Shown: positions 37,101-52,100, counted from the stretch's first letter. The stretch is DNA of 64,000 nucleotides from Patiria miniata (GCF_015706575.1 NW_024037053.1:4030001-4094000), one strand, 5' to 3'. Numbers and translations: made by a program. Notes: generated by a model from the sequence alone, not told the origin.

Positions 37101-40100
37101 TTAATTATATTAATCGGATTTAAGGTCAAAGCTTTATGACAAATTCAAATGACGCAACGACTGCATGTAAGTTTGACTGCAAAAATTGAAGAAAAAAAAC
37201 CCGAAAAAAAGCTTAGCAATATACCACAAGCGTGTGACATGTGCAGAAAATTAAATTTTTTCCAAATACGGTGGGTAATACTGCCAAAACATCCCCTTCC
37301 AGTGCATGCTTCAGACACATGTGATTGCATTGGTTTTAAATACTGATCTTTGGCATTTCGCCTTTTGTTGACTTCCGCCAATGCCATCTTAGATTGCTCT
37401 CAGTTTCCTTTATTTTGTAAACACCCCTATACACTTATAATTGAGCACATTAATACGAACTAAGCCCGCATCGCCAGCTTCGAGGGGTAATGAATAAAAT
37501 AAATCACTACAAGGAAACTCTTTACAATTTATAACTGGGGGAAAACCTTGAATGAAGACCTGCTACAATTGGAGTTTTACGTAACATTAAGTGGCCATTA
37601 TTCTATTATATGGTTTGTCTGCAGCACAATACTATCCAATTTGGTTGTAGCTTGGTATGAACCTAAGCCGCCAAGTTGTATACATAAATCCAACTGACGT
37701 CATGATGACGTCTTGACATGACATCTCACTCACATTAAAGCTGCATTTTCTACAACCTATAAATCTACATTTGCATTTTCTTTTTACTACACCCGCATTA
37801 CCTATCAGTCTGTAACATAATGCCGAAACAGCCCTATGTTTGTCCACAAACATATGTCTAGTTTTGTTTGGAGTTGTTCGACGCTTGAATGATTTTACTG
37901 CAATAAGTCCTATAGGTCAAATCGTAACTTGACCGGACTCAAAACGTCGCAGAGGTTTGTTTTTTTTGGAAGCATGGCACAGTGCCAAACACTGTAAACA
38001 TGGCACCTCTTTGAAAGTTACATACTGCCTTGCATAGGCCTATGGTTGTCCCTGATGCTCGTAAGTAGCTTAACATAATATGGCGTTCTCATTTTAAGTT
38101 TCTTTTCTTCTTTTTTTCACTGTTTCAACTGTTTTTAGTCATGCCGACATTAACATTGGATGTATACATTATAAGTAGTAAAATTAATGTGCAAGTAAAA
38201 ACAAGTCATACATTAAATTTGGATTTAACTTATTTTAAAATGAAAAAAAGTAAAACTGCTGCAAACTGCTTACTGACTGGATGGACCTGAAATATATAAA
38301 TCTTAAAATTAATGTGGCCTGACGTTGCGAACATAGCAAGTTCTTCTTCAGAGGCTAAAACAGAAAAAATGGATACACAGAAGCGTCAGCATAGGGGATC
38401 AGGAGAAGCCAAGAGCTTTTATTCCTCCGCCTATCCCATTTCCTATATCACGCGTATTATAGTTACATTATAACATTAACTTTGTTAAACATAAAAATAC
38501 AAGGACAAGTGACTTATTACAAGAGTACAATTAACAACACAATACAATAAAAAAAACAGGAGATAAGACCATAACAAAAAAAGATTTATACAATGGTTGA
38601 CGTAAGCTTGGTTTTGAGTTTCTTTGTGAACACATTTAGGGACCCCGATATGCTATCTGTAACTGAGGAATAGCATTTGATGCCGTGTTGTAATGTTTCA
38701 TTTTTACACAAAGTGGTTCGATTATGGATTTGATACAGATTACTTCGAGATGAACTTCTCGTTGAATATGAATGTACATCAGCGGAATATGAAATCTATG
38801 AACGTAGACATGTAGGCACCAGGCCGCTAGTTAAAGTTAACAGTCATGTACATGTCGTACATGTATGCATGCGACATGTGTGACAAACACCAAGTAATTA
38901 CCTAACATGTGAAGTCATAGGGGTAATGCCGGTGTAATGTGAATATCCGACTTCATGAAATATGGACTCGTTGGTAGTATTGCGAATGTGAAAGCATGAT
39001 AATAGCCTATAAATATGCCTATTTATAGGAGAATGACCTGTCATATGCGAGGGATTAAAATCTAACCAATAATAGGGGGAAAGTCCGATTTTCATAGGAG
39101 TAAGATTTTCATATAACACCGGCATGCCGGTGCGAATTTAGAACCCTCTTTAGTGGCGTCTTATATTCTGATTTATCCACAGGTTATAATCCAGCGGGAC
39201 TAAAGACAAATCCATGGTGGAGATTGGACTTGGGAGCTATCTACTGCTTGAGAACTATCACCATATATAATAGACAAGACTACGAATGCGGGAACCCCGC
39301 GCCCGATTGTGGTAATATTGCTGTAAAGTGTATGTGCTGTTAGTTGAGCTCTCAAACTTGAATATAACTTTGTTAAAGGATTGTTTTAAAGGTTTCCAAG
39401 CCAAATGCAGTAGCTGAACTTCTCTGGACCTGATTACCAGGGTACTCCTTTGTGTCATAGCGGCTCACTTCTATTCCTATCACGTTTACTCGAAATCAGA
39501 GCTTCCACTAGCAGAGAGTTCCATTTTCAATGAGTATATCTGTTATATCCCCAACGTTTGTTTTACATGAAAATACTGAGTGTTAAGCATTAATGTCAAA
39601 GAATTTTTTTTCATTTTGTTTCAACTTAAGGAGCAATACAAGGTCAAACGACTTTAATTGTTAAAGGTCTATGTGGGTACAACCCCCCCCCCCGCCTTCA
39701 AATTGGAAATTGCTCAGACTAAATACATTTCAGTTTAAAATGAACTCAATTCAAACTCTTCGCTTCCATGTGCTTCTTACATTACAGCTCGCCGTTTAAT
39801 AGGTGCTATAATACGAGCAGGGTTGAATCAAGATCACCTATCAAACAGAGCGATAGGAACAGTCACTGAAGAGCAAGCCATCGATAGAACGCAACCGATT
39901 GAGATAATAGCGAACCCGGTGGTCACCGCCCATTTCGTCAGCGTGGATATCCCGGGTACAAATGAAATCCTTCACATGCGTGAGGTCGAGGTTGGAGAAT
40001 ACTTGGATGAAGGAGGGGGTGAGTGTTGGAATGGAAGTATGTCAGTCACGTACAATGATATGAACCAGTCGAGGCACTTTCATTGTTATGTTACCATTTA

Positions 40101-43100
40101 CTTCTATGAACCAACCTTAATCCTCTCCCGAATTTCTCCCAAAACACTATTGACTATCCTGTAAGTATCCAAACCTGGTTTAAAGATGGCTACGTAAATC
40201 GTAATGTATTTCGTTGTCACATGATATCAAAAGATTTCGTCGTTACAGTTGTAAACATTGCTTATATTTTGATACCACCTAAAAACCGAAAGTACCGTTT
40301 GCTTGCACATGCATGTACATATATACGCATAATCAAGAATCAGAAATGCCGACTATAGCTATGGTTTGGATAAGCCATCGCCGATAACTCGTTTTCATAA
40401 TCAAAACAGATGGGGATGTGGAGTTTACTCTTGTCACCAATCCTGCTCTACTTGGTCAAACTGGAGACGCCAATGCCATAATTGCAGCTTACAAAGGTCC
40501 CAACGATATCTCCGCTGATGTCTCATTCGGTCGTCAAGTGACAACAGGAGGGAGTAATGACCTTCCGTCAGGGTCCAATCAGCTACAAGATCCACTCCTA
40601 GGATGTCAGGTCAGACAGCTCAACCTACCCGAAGAGGATGGGATCGACAGAACGGGTGTCTTCTACTGTGAGGCGAGTAGAGCTGGCAGGACGAACACGA
40701 AGATACTGACCGTAATCTTGCCTAAAGATGGTAATCATGTTTAAACTTTGTACGCCTTATTAGTCATTAGATCATTTCAAACACATTATTAGTGTACAAT
40801 CAAGGAGGCCCCCTTCAATGGTGAATGCATTGTACCATTGATATTGTTTAGGTAATTCGTTTCTTTGTACAATACCTCACATAATGATTTCGCCATTGAA
40901 AGGGGCCTCCTTGAAAGCGCAGTGATAGCGTGAAGTTGTTTATGGATAAACACTAAAATATGTGCGTCGTCGTCATTATACCCATCGTTAACTCCCAGCG
41001 CGTAACTGCACATCTTGATACTCACGGCCTCTACCCAAACAAAATCCTCTTAACATATGTGCCTCTCATGGTTTGTGCCATTTTAGAAACCAACGTCCAT
41101 ATCCGTCCAGCAAAGAGAACGCAGGTAGCTAGTGTCTGGGACTCAGTTCGACTAGAGATGCAAAATGAACATGCACCGAACACCAACTACAGATGGCGGC
41201 ATAATGGAAGTGATGTCACATCTTGGAATGACCAGCTCAGTGTGTCTATTGATGATGTTGCTGTGAGTGATGGAGGAGTCTACAGCTGCTTCGTATCTGA
41301 CCAGGAGGATCAACAACTGCGTGGCACCATGAGGCTTATTGTGCGAGGTTATGTCTATTTAAATTAGCTGTTAAAATAATGGCTCAAATAATGTGAATGT
41401 CTGAAAAGAAGAGCATTCGCAATAATGCAGAACGATGAAATATTTGCCAAATACAAGCAACTTTTGACTGAGGAGTGAGACACCCCAAACCATCAAAGGA
41501 CCCCAGAAAGGTCACTTTCTTCTCAATCAATGTTTTTCTTAATTTTGTCAACTTCTCTTGACAGGTTGTTCTTCGGGAAAGTGGGGATCAGCATCATCTC
41601 ACTGTCTCAATGTCTGTCGTCGATGCTACAACGGAGGCGTTTGTGATGCCAAGACTGGATCCTGTATATGTGCTCCGGGTTTCAGTGGAGAACAATGTCA
41701 ACAAGGTAAGTATCAATGGCGCAATACATTTAATCAAATTGGATCCGAAAAGTGAATCTTAGCAAGTAGGATGGAAATATACGCTCTTAATCTGTTAGCG
41801 TGATTAATTAACATGCATGACTTTTCAATATTGCCTAATTCAACAAAGCACTTGGTAGTTTTGATAAAATTAGGTTTGTTATCAGGCATATTGTCACGCA
41901 TGGAGGTTTGTGCTTTTGCTTTGAGGCCGAAAAATACATAAAGATCACCATTTCTGTTTATTTTTTACAACATTGTACTTATATAATTTGCATACAGTAC
42001 GCGGCCGCAATGTCTTCGGTAAAAATGGTGTTCATAACTGTTCTGCTGGCGATGATCACGATTATGCTTGCCGGGGTCGTTTGTTTTGTCTTCCTGATCC
42101 TTACGGATGCTCATGTGCTGCAGGATTCACAGGACTAGAATGCACGCAAGGTGAGGGGGAATATCGCAGGGAAAAGGCCCAGTACCGCCTTAAGTGAAAT
42201 CCAGAGAATGTTAACGATTGCTTTAATGTCTGCAAGTCAGCTAATGTTGGTAATATATAATACTTGTTTTCTTACAAATGACCTAAATGGCAACCTGTTA
42301 CAGCCACTACAATTGAGGGCTGGAAGTATAACCTATTTAAATACTATATGTCTACACAGTTAAGGCATGTCAGTATAAGTCAACATCATTATACCTCGTT
42401 GTTACCTTAGGGAAATTTCTATGAACTTTACGCATATCGATAAATGAAAAATGTAACTGATTTCTCTTCCTTTATTAGAATGTGCCGAGGGGAAGTATGG
42501 AGCTGACTGTAAGCAAACATGTCACTGTGCAGGTACCTGCAGTAAGGATACAGGAGAATGCACCAACGGTGGTTGTGACTCGTCATACTTCGGAATCAAT
42601 TGTCAATGCTCAAGTAAGATAAATGCAAGATTGAATTTCGCCTTATACTAAAAAATTAATGATACAGTTATTGAATCAAAAGTGGTGCAGAATATCCAAA
42701 AACGGTTGTCCGATGTAAAATATGAGCGTTCTTGTCTACTATCTGGTTTGAATAATCAAAACACTTTTCTCACCAGCTCACAGCCCGGGGGGGGGGGGGG
42801 GGGCGGATTCTGCCTCCCCCTCATATCTCGGCCATCGAGTGACGAAAAACTATGAAACTCGGTACATGTATACACCAACTTAATAGAACTAAAAGAAATT
42901 TCATGACATTAGGGTGAAGAGTTTTGGAATGATGGCTAATTAATTATTCATATGCGCAAATGGTAATTCTGCTTGTTGTACATACTACGTTCTTGTTACG
43001 CACTCCATCCGCAAGTTGCGAACCCAACAATGTGCCTAAGTCTTCAACATTATGAAGTTGGAGCAGAACTTGGAAGAAGAAGACACTACATAGGATTATG

Positions 43101-46100
43101 GAAAATTTCAGATGCGCAAGACTCGAGACTAAGTCAGGACAGCTTGGGTCGGAAAAAAAATTGCAAGGGTATCGCGGAAATAGTTGAGGGGGTGGAATCC
43201 GCCTTGGCCCTTTCAGGGTTAAGTAATAAAACCGGGGAAATAAATCAAGCTTTTTTTGTATCCACATTATTAATGCGAAAACAAAAGCCATTGTCGGAAA
43301 TGATTGGCTTCGGGAATGTTTCATTGCCAAACGTCGAAATAGATTTACAAATCCATTTAATGTTTGGTAAGACAAGTCACAACCAATCTTTTTGTACATG
43401 GACTCCATTCGAATCCATTACGCCTCAGCCCAATTTTCAGATGAAAAGACACATTTATCACAGGGTACCACAGCAAAGTTCTAACTTGGGACATGATTCC
43501 CTTTTGGGGGGACTTCATTTCAGATACGGAACCTTTCACAGGAGAAGTGAAATCTACGTCCATCAAGAAACGCAGCCTTGGTTTCTCGTGGAGTGTGCCA
43601 ACAACATGTGGAGGTCAGCCAGGTCCACCCATCACCGGATACCAATACAAACTGACTGATACGGTTTCCGAACAGCAAATACCGCTTGCATCCGATTCTA
43701 CTACTGACACATCAGTTTTATTAGATGAGCTGATACCGTATGTTGAATACAGTTTCCAAGTTGCAGTTGTCACCAGTGAAGGGACGGGAACGTACAGTAA
43801 CAGTATGGATGTAAGGACAGCAGAAGCAAGTAAGTTTCGGCAAATGCGTTTAGGGAAGCCAAAGTGAAGGCAAATTTAGGACAGTGACATGTCACGTGTG
43901 AGAGTTAAAGTCCATTTAAGGATAAAAGACCAGATTCCATAGGAGCCCGAGTTTCAAATGACACCTGCATCAATACCAATATCCTTCGCTTTTCCAGAAC
44001 CAACAGTCCCTTTGAATGTCAACATCACGAATGTCAGTGAAGATTCCATCACGGTTACTTGGATGAAACCCGACCCCCCGCAAGGGAATATTACAGCATA
44101 CGACGTCGCCTGGACATTGGGAGATGATCATGACACACGTCAGGAGACAGCTGTGGGCATCACCGTGGCGTACAGGATCGATGGCCTTCGAGTAGATAAT
44201 ACTTATAATGTTGAGGTAAATTCTTCTCTTTTTTCGCGTATTTACAAATAAGTAACGAGAGATAGAACTGAGTGGACTTGATGCAATGCGATGCACACCT
44301 AGAGGCATCACTGCCTCCGCTAGTGTGATACCGAGTATGCTTGACTTCCAATTATCTACACACACACAAAAACACCGTGTAACTGAACTTAGATGCAAGA
44401 CAATTCAGGGCCCTTCGATAAATTTTTTTTTCTGTACACTTTAATCATACCGAGGTAATACTTGGCATTGGAGTACAGGATTAACTACGCATTGTATTGG
44501 CATGTTGACATGTTGATCAAACTCGGGTACAAGGTTCTTGCTCTGATCTGAAATTCATTGAAGGACATTAAGATTTCACTGAACTACAACAAACACATGA
44601 AATGTATACAGTACACCATTTGCCCAATATCATTTATTATTAAAATCCAGGTGCGAGCAAAGACTGTAATAGGGGATGGTCCGTGGAGCGAAGTAATCAA
44701 TGCGACAGTGGTAGGAGGTAAAAAATCTCTTTGCTTGTTTTTCTTCTTGACAAGGACTTCACTGAAATCTTAGCTATAAATATGTTGTCCTTTGAATGTC
44801 ATACGTTCTTGAATGACTTTTACTGAAAACTGCCAAACGACAATTTGTTCAGTCTCGTTTTTTGTGTTAAATTTAATTGGTTTTCCTTCCTTTTACAGTA
44901 CCAGGACCATTACAAAATCTTCACTGGACAAATCGAACTGATGAGCGGGTTACTTTGGATTGGGATCCGCCGCTAGCCCCTAAGGGACCAATAAGTGGTT
45001 ATGTTGTAAGTTAAAAAAAAAAAATAAGTAAAGCACAGCAAAACCAAAAGTAGTTTAAAGTTGTTTTCTTATGCAAAGCAATCTCTCAGGAGGACAGTAA
45101 AAAGATTATTGAATTTTTTGACAAGTTCACTGTTGAATTATCTCGTTATCTACCAGCAATCATATACTGCATCATTTGAAGATCATGCGTGGTATAAAAA
45201 ACTGTTTTAGATATTTTAATAGTGCTACAATAACTTACCATAAATACTGCCATGAGTTAACATCAAAATCCTTAATTTTCTTGACTAGGTACAATACAGG
45301 GCAATAGAAAGACCTTATCAACCAGATTTCACTCCAACGGATACTTTCATCAAAAATGAAACGGCCAGCGCTCCATTTGTACAGGACAATCTCGAACCAA
45401 GTACACAATATGAATTCATCGTTTCAGCTAAAAACATGTGGTATATGGGCGAGTCACAACTCTTGCAAGTTTACACTAAACCATCGAAAGGTAAGAGTCA
45501 TTTTTCCTTACTTTATGGAAGAGTGCTTTTGTAACTAATCCCAATTCTCCTTAATGTCTTGTTAGTATAGCGTATATAGATCTTATGCATAGGATTGCTG
45601 TGGCTATAGTGGATAGCACTATAGCCATATCAATCCTGGGAAGCAAAGTAACAGAAATAGTAAATTTAGATACTACCACCAAGAAATTAAAACAGTTGCA
45701 ATACCACAAGTGGTATGGGCAGCCTTCAAACATCAAACCAAAATGGAAGATTTCTATTGTTAAAGCAATAGTGACCTTGACCTTTGACCTGTCATCCCCG
45801 AAATCAATAGGCTTGATAAGACTACTAAGTGCAACTCACAAACCAAATTAGAAGTTTCTGAGCATACGGCCAGGGGATAAAAATCATGTTGGCCACTTTC
45901 CTATTAAATAAAATCTTCTCCGTGTTTAATCAAAAGATACCAAACTAAACTAAACTCTGCATTTTTACCATAATTCAAAGTACGCATTAAATAAAGAAAC
46001 AGTGCACTCGCTCTTCTTGAACACATAGGCCTACATCATGAATGACAAAACCTTGTGACTCTTAAACAGACATACCAGCACCATCTAAACCGAAGGTATT

Positions 46101-49100
46101 CGAAGGCGCGACGACCGACACTACCGTAACAATTGGTCTAACAGCCCTGATCTCTGGTGGAAAGTACATAGAGTAAGTTTTAGATAATTTTTCAATCTTC
46201 TTATAGAAGGATTTAAATTACTAAACCTTTGTGGATAAACATACAATTAGGATTTTGAAAATGGTTTAAAGAGGATCGAAGCCTAATCTGCAACACCAGC
46301 CGACTTTTGAAAAAAAAGTAGAGGGGAAAAACCCGCGTCGACGCACCACATTTAGGGCAAGCTCCATACCAGAAACCGGAGACTTTTTTTGCTTTAACAT
46401 GGGTTTCCTATAATCTTAAGATGACCGACTAGGATCTTCTTGCTGTCAAGTTGCCAAAACAATACATTCCCATTGACAGCGATGTTTCATGATGAATTAA
46501 AAGTGTCATGCTTATTGGCGTCAGAATATATATTTTCCTTCCCTTTCGTAGATCATTCATCGTACAAGTGAAAAAGGTCAAGTCCTCTGATGTGGCTCGA
46601 AGGGAAGCTTCGATCTCTCAACACTTCAGCGATTCCGCAGATAACTACATAGCTGCTGAATTCAACAAAAACGAAGTTCCAAACAAATTTGTCGTCGGAG
46701 ACTCCAAGATTTATGGAGACTATACCAATGCACCACTTCAGACAAACAGTGTCTATGAAATTCGGGTTGGTTCCGTCAGCAAGGGAAACGAAACGGTAAG
46801 CACGACATTCATCATTTCTTGATAGTGCTCAAAATCTAAAGACGGATGCTTTTAAACTCTTGGCATGAATCTGAGTTTTAGAAAGAAGCAAGACACGAGA
46901 TGTAAAATAAAGTGTGGAAGCACTTTGTTAAACTTCGGGTCTGATGACAAACTGGTCAACATGAATAGAGTGCATTGAAACTGATTTGAATAATGAATGC
47001 AGAGAGAAAGTTTGCAATAACTGAAAAAAATGTTATTTGTTATCTAATGTTGTGGAGTTATGTACTAAAAACTGATTTTCAACGTTTTATTTTTTTCACT
47101 TCTTCGTTTTGGTTTACTTTAGGAAGCAACGGTGAAGTTTTCTCTACCCTTGACCGTGACAGGTATTCTCAATATAAAAAGCGCTATGTTCATAAAGTAT
47201 TTAACTGGGTACCATGAGAGAACCAGCAACATTATGTAATATATTTATAAATATCTCAAACATAATCAGATACGACTTGACTTTAACCAACAGCATTTGT
47301 TTCGCACCTCTCCGCTCAAGGCCACTTTTGGTTATTCAGGATTTTAAGTAATGTAAAAAATAATTTTCTGTTAATGTTCAGTTACGAAGATTGTAATGGA
47401 AGGTAAATTTCGTGTTTTGAATCTTCTTTACAGTAATAGTATCACGGCCGAATGATTCCACAGGACTTGCTGTAGGAATGGTGTTTTTGGTGTTGGCACT
47501 GGTGATAATTATTATAGCCGCCATCTTTGTTTACAAAAGGTAAAAACAAAACAATAAAAATATCTTCGACCATTTATGTTAAATATCAGCGGCCATATAT
47601 ATAGAAAAGGGAAAGTAACGGTGCCAAGTTGAAAACTTCACCCAATTTATTTTTTTGAAATTGAATTAATTAACAGGAGAACCACTCAAGCTAAAGACAT
47701 ATCTGAGGGTAGGGGATCATTGATGCTGTCACTGGAACAGAGAAATGATGACGTGGCAGGTATATTTGATTTGTGACTTTGTTTTTCATTTTAACACTAT
47801 ATATCCAAATATTTTTGGAGGTCAAACACTATTTGTTGATGTCTAGGCTCGACGAATGATGTCATAACAATCGCACATTGTAAAACAAAGTAGCCTAAAC
47901 TACAATCTGTCTCTCTTTCGCCAGATTCTTCGTGTTGTCATTGTTCTCGCATTCTTCTCTCAAAATCTTTCAAGACAAATTGTGTTGTACTGAGTCTGAA
48001 GTTCAAAAAAAAACTCAAGACTTCTTCCCGTTAAGAGTTTGCTGTCTTTCAAGAAGTCAATCTCACAATCTAATTGGTGATTGATCCGAATGCGGTTCCC
48101 CCTTCACGGTTACTGAGGTAAACCGATGTTTACTTTATGTTTTTGCAGTAACTCAACCTAACGCATACAATGAGTGTGATGAAGTGTGGGGTCAATCTAC
48201 ACCTGCGGAACCAACTACACCTGCGGAACCAATTACACCTGCGGAACCAACTACACCTGTGCCCGAGCCGAGGCAGAAGCCTTTCAAGAATCCAGCACCC
48301 GTTCGCATTGATAAGCTAGCTGACTACATAAAAACGAAGGAACTTGCAGGGGAAAGGGGATTTGAGGCAGACTACAAGGTACAGTTTTCGTTTGGATTGT
48401 TTCGATTGGTAGAGATTTGGGTACCGTATTTATTGTGTTTTTGGATAAACATAATCTGGGCATGTTTTTACAAATTTTAAAGAGTTGGTAAAACTTGACG
48501 ATGGTATATTGAATATTCCGCGGTGATATATTTTTGAAGTGAATTGTCAAGAGTATTATATAATCAATTATGTACGGTTTACTGGGAAAAACACATAGAG
48601 AGAGAGCGATTTCAATTCTTAGGATTTACAGGTCAAAAATATTCAAATCAAAATTCGTGGTTCTCAATCCAGTTTGTCATTTTATTTTTTAGACCCTTTC
48701 AGACGGTCCGTTACACCCGTGGACAGTGGCAAAGAAGCCAGAAAACAGGCAGAAGAACCGATTTGCCAACGTCATCGCCTGTATGTTCAATCTTTGAGAA
48801 GTTTTTCAAAAACCAAATCATATCACAGTTCTTCAATTAATTTAAGAGGTTTTCGTTTCATGTTTCTAACTATACACCGATCTTCCCAACACAGATGATC
48901 ATTCTCGCATTGTCTTGACGCGTTTAGAGGAGGACCCTCATTCGGACTACATTAATGCCTGCTACATAGATGTAAGTTAACTAAATAACAGTGAGTTGGA
49001 TTCTGGAATGACTCCATGAGTAATAAGTATAACAGCAAGCTTGCAATACTTGAGGCTTTTTTATCAGTAAGTCATATTACAGGGGGCATCCAATATAATT

Positions 49101-52100
49101 TCTGCAAGTTGATACAGTTTTGCGTTTTTGACTGCAGGGATACAAAGAGACGGACAAGTACATCGCCAGCCAAGGTAACATTTGTTAATATATTATTTTA
49201 TAATAATTACCGAAAATTTAATTATACTATTTTCGAGTTAAGGAATCGTTTTAAGCAACTTGCGACGGTAAAATTGGTTCTAGTTAAACATACGAGATAC
49301 ACTCAAATGTCTCCCTTATTACTAATGTCTCACTACTGTAAAATAAGTTACTAGAAATGATCTCCCTAATGTACCGTTTGTTTTCATATGAGTATGTATA
49401 AATCATATTCCCTCTACTATACACAGGAAATATTAAAGCACATTGAATGTTATGTAATCTCATTAGGACCTAACAACGCATCTCTCAATGACATGTGGCG
49501 GATGGTGTGGCAGATGAACGTGGATAAGATTGTCATGCTGACGAATCCGGTGGAAAATGGAAAGGTGATGTATTTCAGGACTGATATCAAAAAATTATGA
49601 ATATTTTTTTTCCGATTGGTCTAAACACGAACATCGTGAGAAGACATTGTGAGGACTGCCAATTTTCCAATGTGAGGTTGTACCCAAAAAAATAATTCAT
49701 GATTACAATAAATATATTCCAACATTTTGGCAATGCCACTTCAAGCTAAGAAACACATGTTGTATTGGTTAAGACTAACTTTACAAACTTTTAAAATCAA
49801 TTTGTCGTAAACTTAGGCAAAGTGTTTGCAGTATTGGCCAACTACGGGAACGTCAACTTATTCGGATATATCTGTAGCGATTGTCGACGAACGAGTTTTC
49901 CTGGATCACACTGTTCGGCTTTTCAAAGTCATTCAGGTAAATTTTCATACCGCTTTTTACCTTTATTTCAAACTATGACATTGCATAGTGCATTTCATTT
50001 AGCTTCGAAACAACTTTACTTTCTGTCAACTTAGATCGACAATGAAGACGATTGTCGCTTTTTGAAGCAGTTTCACTACAACACCTGGCCAGACATGAAA
50101 CCACCTGAATATCCCGCTCCATTGCTCAACTTCATGCGAGTGGTGAACGCTGAACACAACGAAGGACGAACCATTATACACTGCAGGTAAGACCATTTCC
50201 TGAAATTGGTCATCAGACAAAACCTTGTCCTTAAAGCTCGATTACATCTTCTTTTAAAAAAGGTTTCAAAATGAAAGCTTACCAAACATTTCCAAAATGG
50301 TCTAAACATGCTAATCTAAACGACAGTGAGGAAGAAAATGAATACCAGCTTCAAACTTATAGTTTCCATAAGCACTATGGATTATGCACACACACACAAG
50401 AAAGAAACAGCCGTTTCAAAGAGAAAACATATTACAGTGTCATTCATTTAACAGACTGTTCTTTTCAAAATGTTGTGGGGTTTTTTGTTTGTTTGTTTTT
50501 TGTCCACTTCAGTGCCGGCGTTGGTCGCACAGGGACCTACATTTGCCTTGAGTCAATGCTTGAACAGATGAAACAGGAGGGACAAGTCAATGTTCTTGCC
50601 TTCATCCATCGCATGAGACAAAAACGGATCAAGATGGTACAGACTCCGGTAAGGTAGTCCAGTTACGCAAAAAAAAAACATTTGACAGAAAACATGTGAA
50701 ACATGATATGTAACATGGTCATATATTACTGAAGCGAAAGAATTATCGGAGAGCCATAGACTGATGAGTGTATCTGACACTGTATAAAATTACGTCAGTG
50801 TAGCTCAAACCTACGTTTCTACGACGGAATATTCTATCACACAAACAGTGACCTTCTCTTCACCAAAACAAGCTCTGAACTCACGTGTTCAACATGATGA
50901 GAAACTCTGATGCACCATCACAGCTTTAATTCAAAATACAAAACAAACACCATCTAAGAGAAAACTTAAATTGACTTAAAAAATTGTTAATTGACTTAAA
51001 GGCATCATTTTCGAATTGGTCAAGAAATCAAGACTTGATCTGAATAATTTTTTTCAGGAGCAATACAAATTTCTCTTCGACGCCCTCCTTGCGGCCTCTA
51101 TGACTGGCGAGACTACCTACGATATGACAAACTTCCGTCGACAGCTGACTACTCTGAAGAAGACCGAAACTGGTTCCAAGAAAACAGGCATAGAGAAACA
51201 GTACAAGGTAGAGGACAAGTGGGGAAAATATTTTCTTGAAAAATATTTCCTTGGAAAAGGACAATAAATGAAGCTTAGTTCATTCAGCGACAATGAATTT
51301 AAACATTTACAAATAGCTTGCCTTCCACTACATGACCAAGAAAAAATTGCTCACAGTATTTTTTTTACGCCCTTTTGATTGATAAAACTGAATTAATCTG
51401 AATTTGCTTAGGACAGCTGAGAGAGACTCCTTAATCTAAGGAAGTTAACGTTTTATTTTAGACGTTGGGTGAAGTGCAACTGAGTCGTCGCAATAACCGC
51501 AGCAGATCAGCACAGCTACCAGAGAATGCATCCAAGAACAGATTTCCAGATTTTATTCCAAGTGAGTGCCACGATTTGAAGTGCAATTCATTCCATTAGT
51601 TAATTTATTTAGAAAACAACCTGAAAAAAGGTTCGAAGATTTTACATTTTTATCTGAGGATTCATGCCTCCATAGTATCAACCTAATTGATATTTAGGGG
51701 GGAGACTGCATTTGATTTATAATTACAATATCAAGATAGCTACGTGATGTGTAAGAAAACACAAAGTAATATCATGCTAACATGTCACATGATATTACTG
51801 CACTATATAAACATAGCCACGGGATTAATACATAATCCTCTGAATGTCAAGAACACAATGTGACGGAAGGCAATTAACTGAAAAAAAAACTACAATCATT
51901 CTGTAATTTAGATTACATTCGAGCACATAATTATTTGTTACAAACCACGCCAAATCAATGCAAATAACAGACCTAATAATGATAACTTGTAAAGCGCTGG
52001 TGTCTAGATACAAACCCTATTCACCGTGTTGGGGTCTGATGATAAGCCTGAATTAAGATGTATGTTTTGAGATTGCTTGAAAGAATCAACATCAGATTGT

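Larger units (their letters stand above)
28971..39182. other. Expanded intron 2 of PTPR-B, filled with repeats
   Basis: About 10.2 kb against 1.9 kb in PTPR-A. No supported exon inside. The listed elements at 30254-30473, 31456-33621, 34737-37833 and 38586-38790 account for more than half. The rest is AT-rich sequence without recognisable content. Confidence 0.7.

Noticed and set aside
42944..43408. 154-codon minus-strand frame
   Set aside because: Lies in intron 9 of PTPR-B, shows no domain and has no counterpart in PTPR-A.
42973..43659. 228-codon open frame, the longest in the window
   Set aside because: It crosses the intron before PTPR-B exon 10 and reads the FN3 exon in a wrong frame. 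The FN3 frame with proper splice sites explains the exon better.
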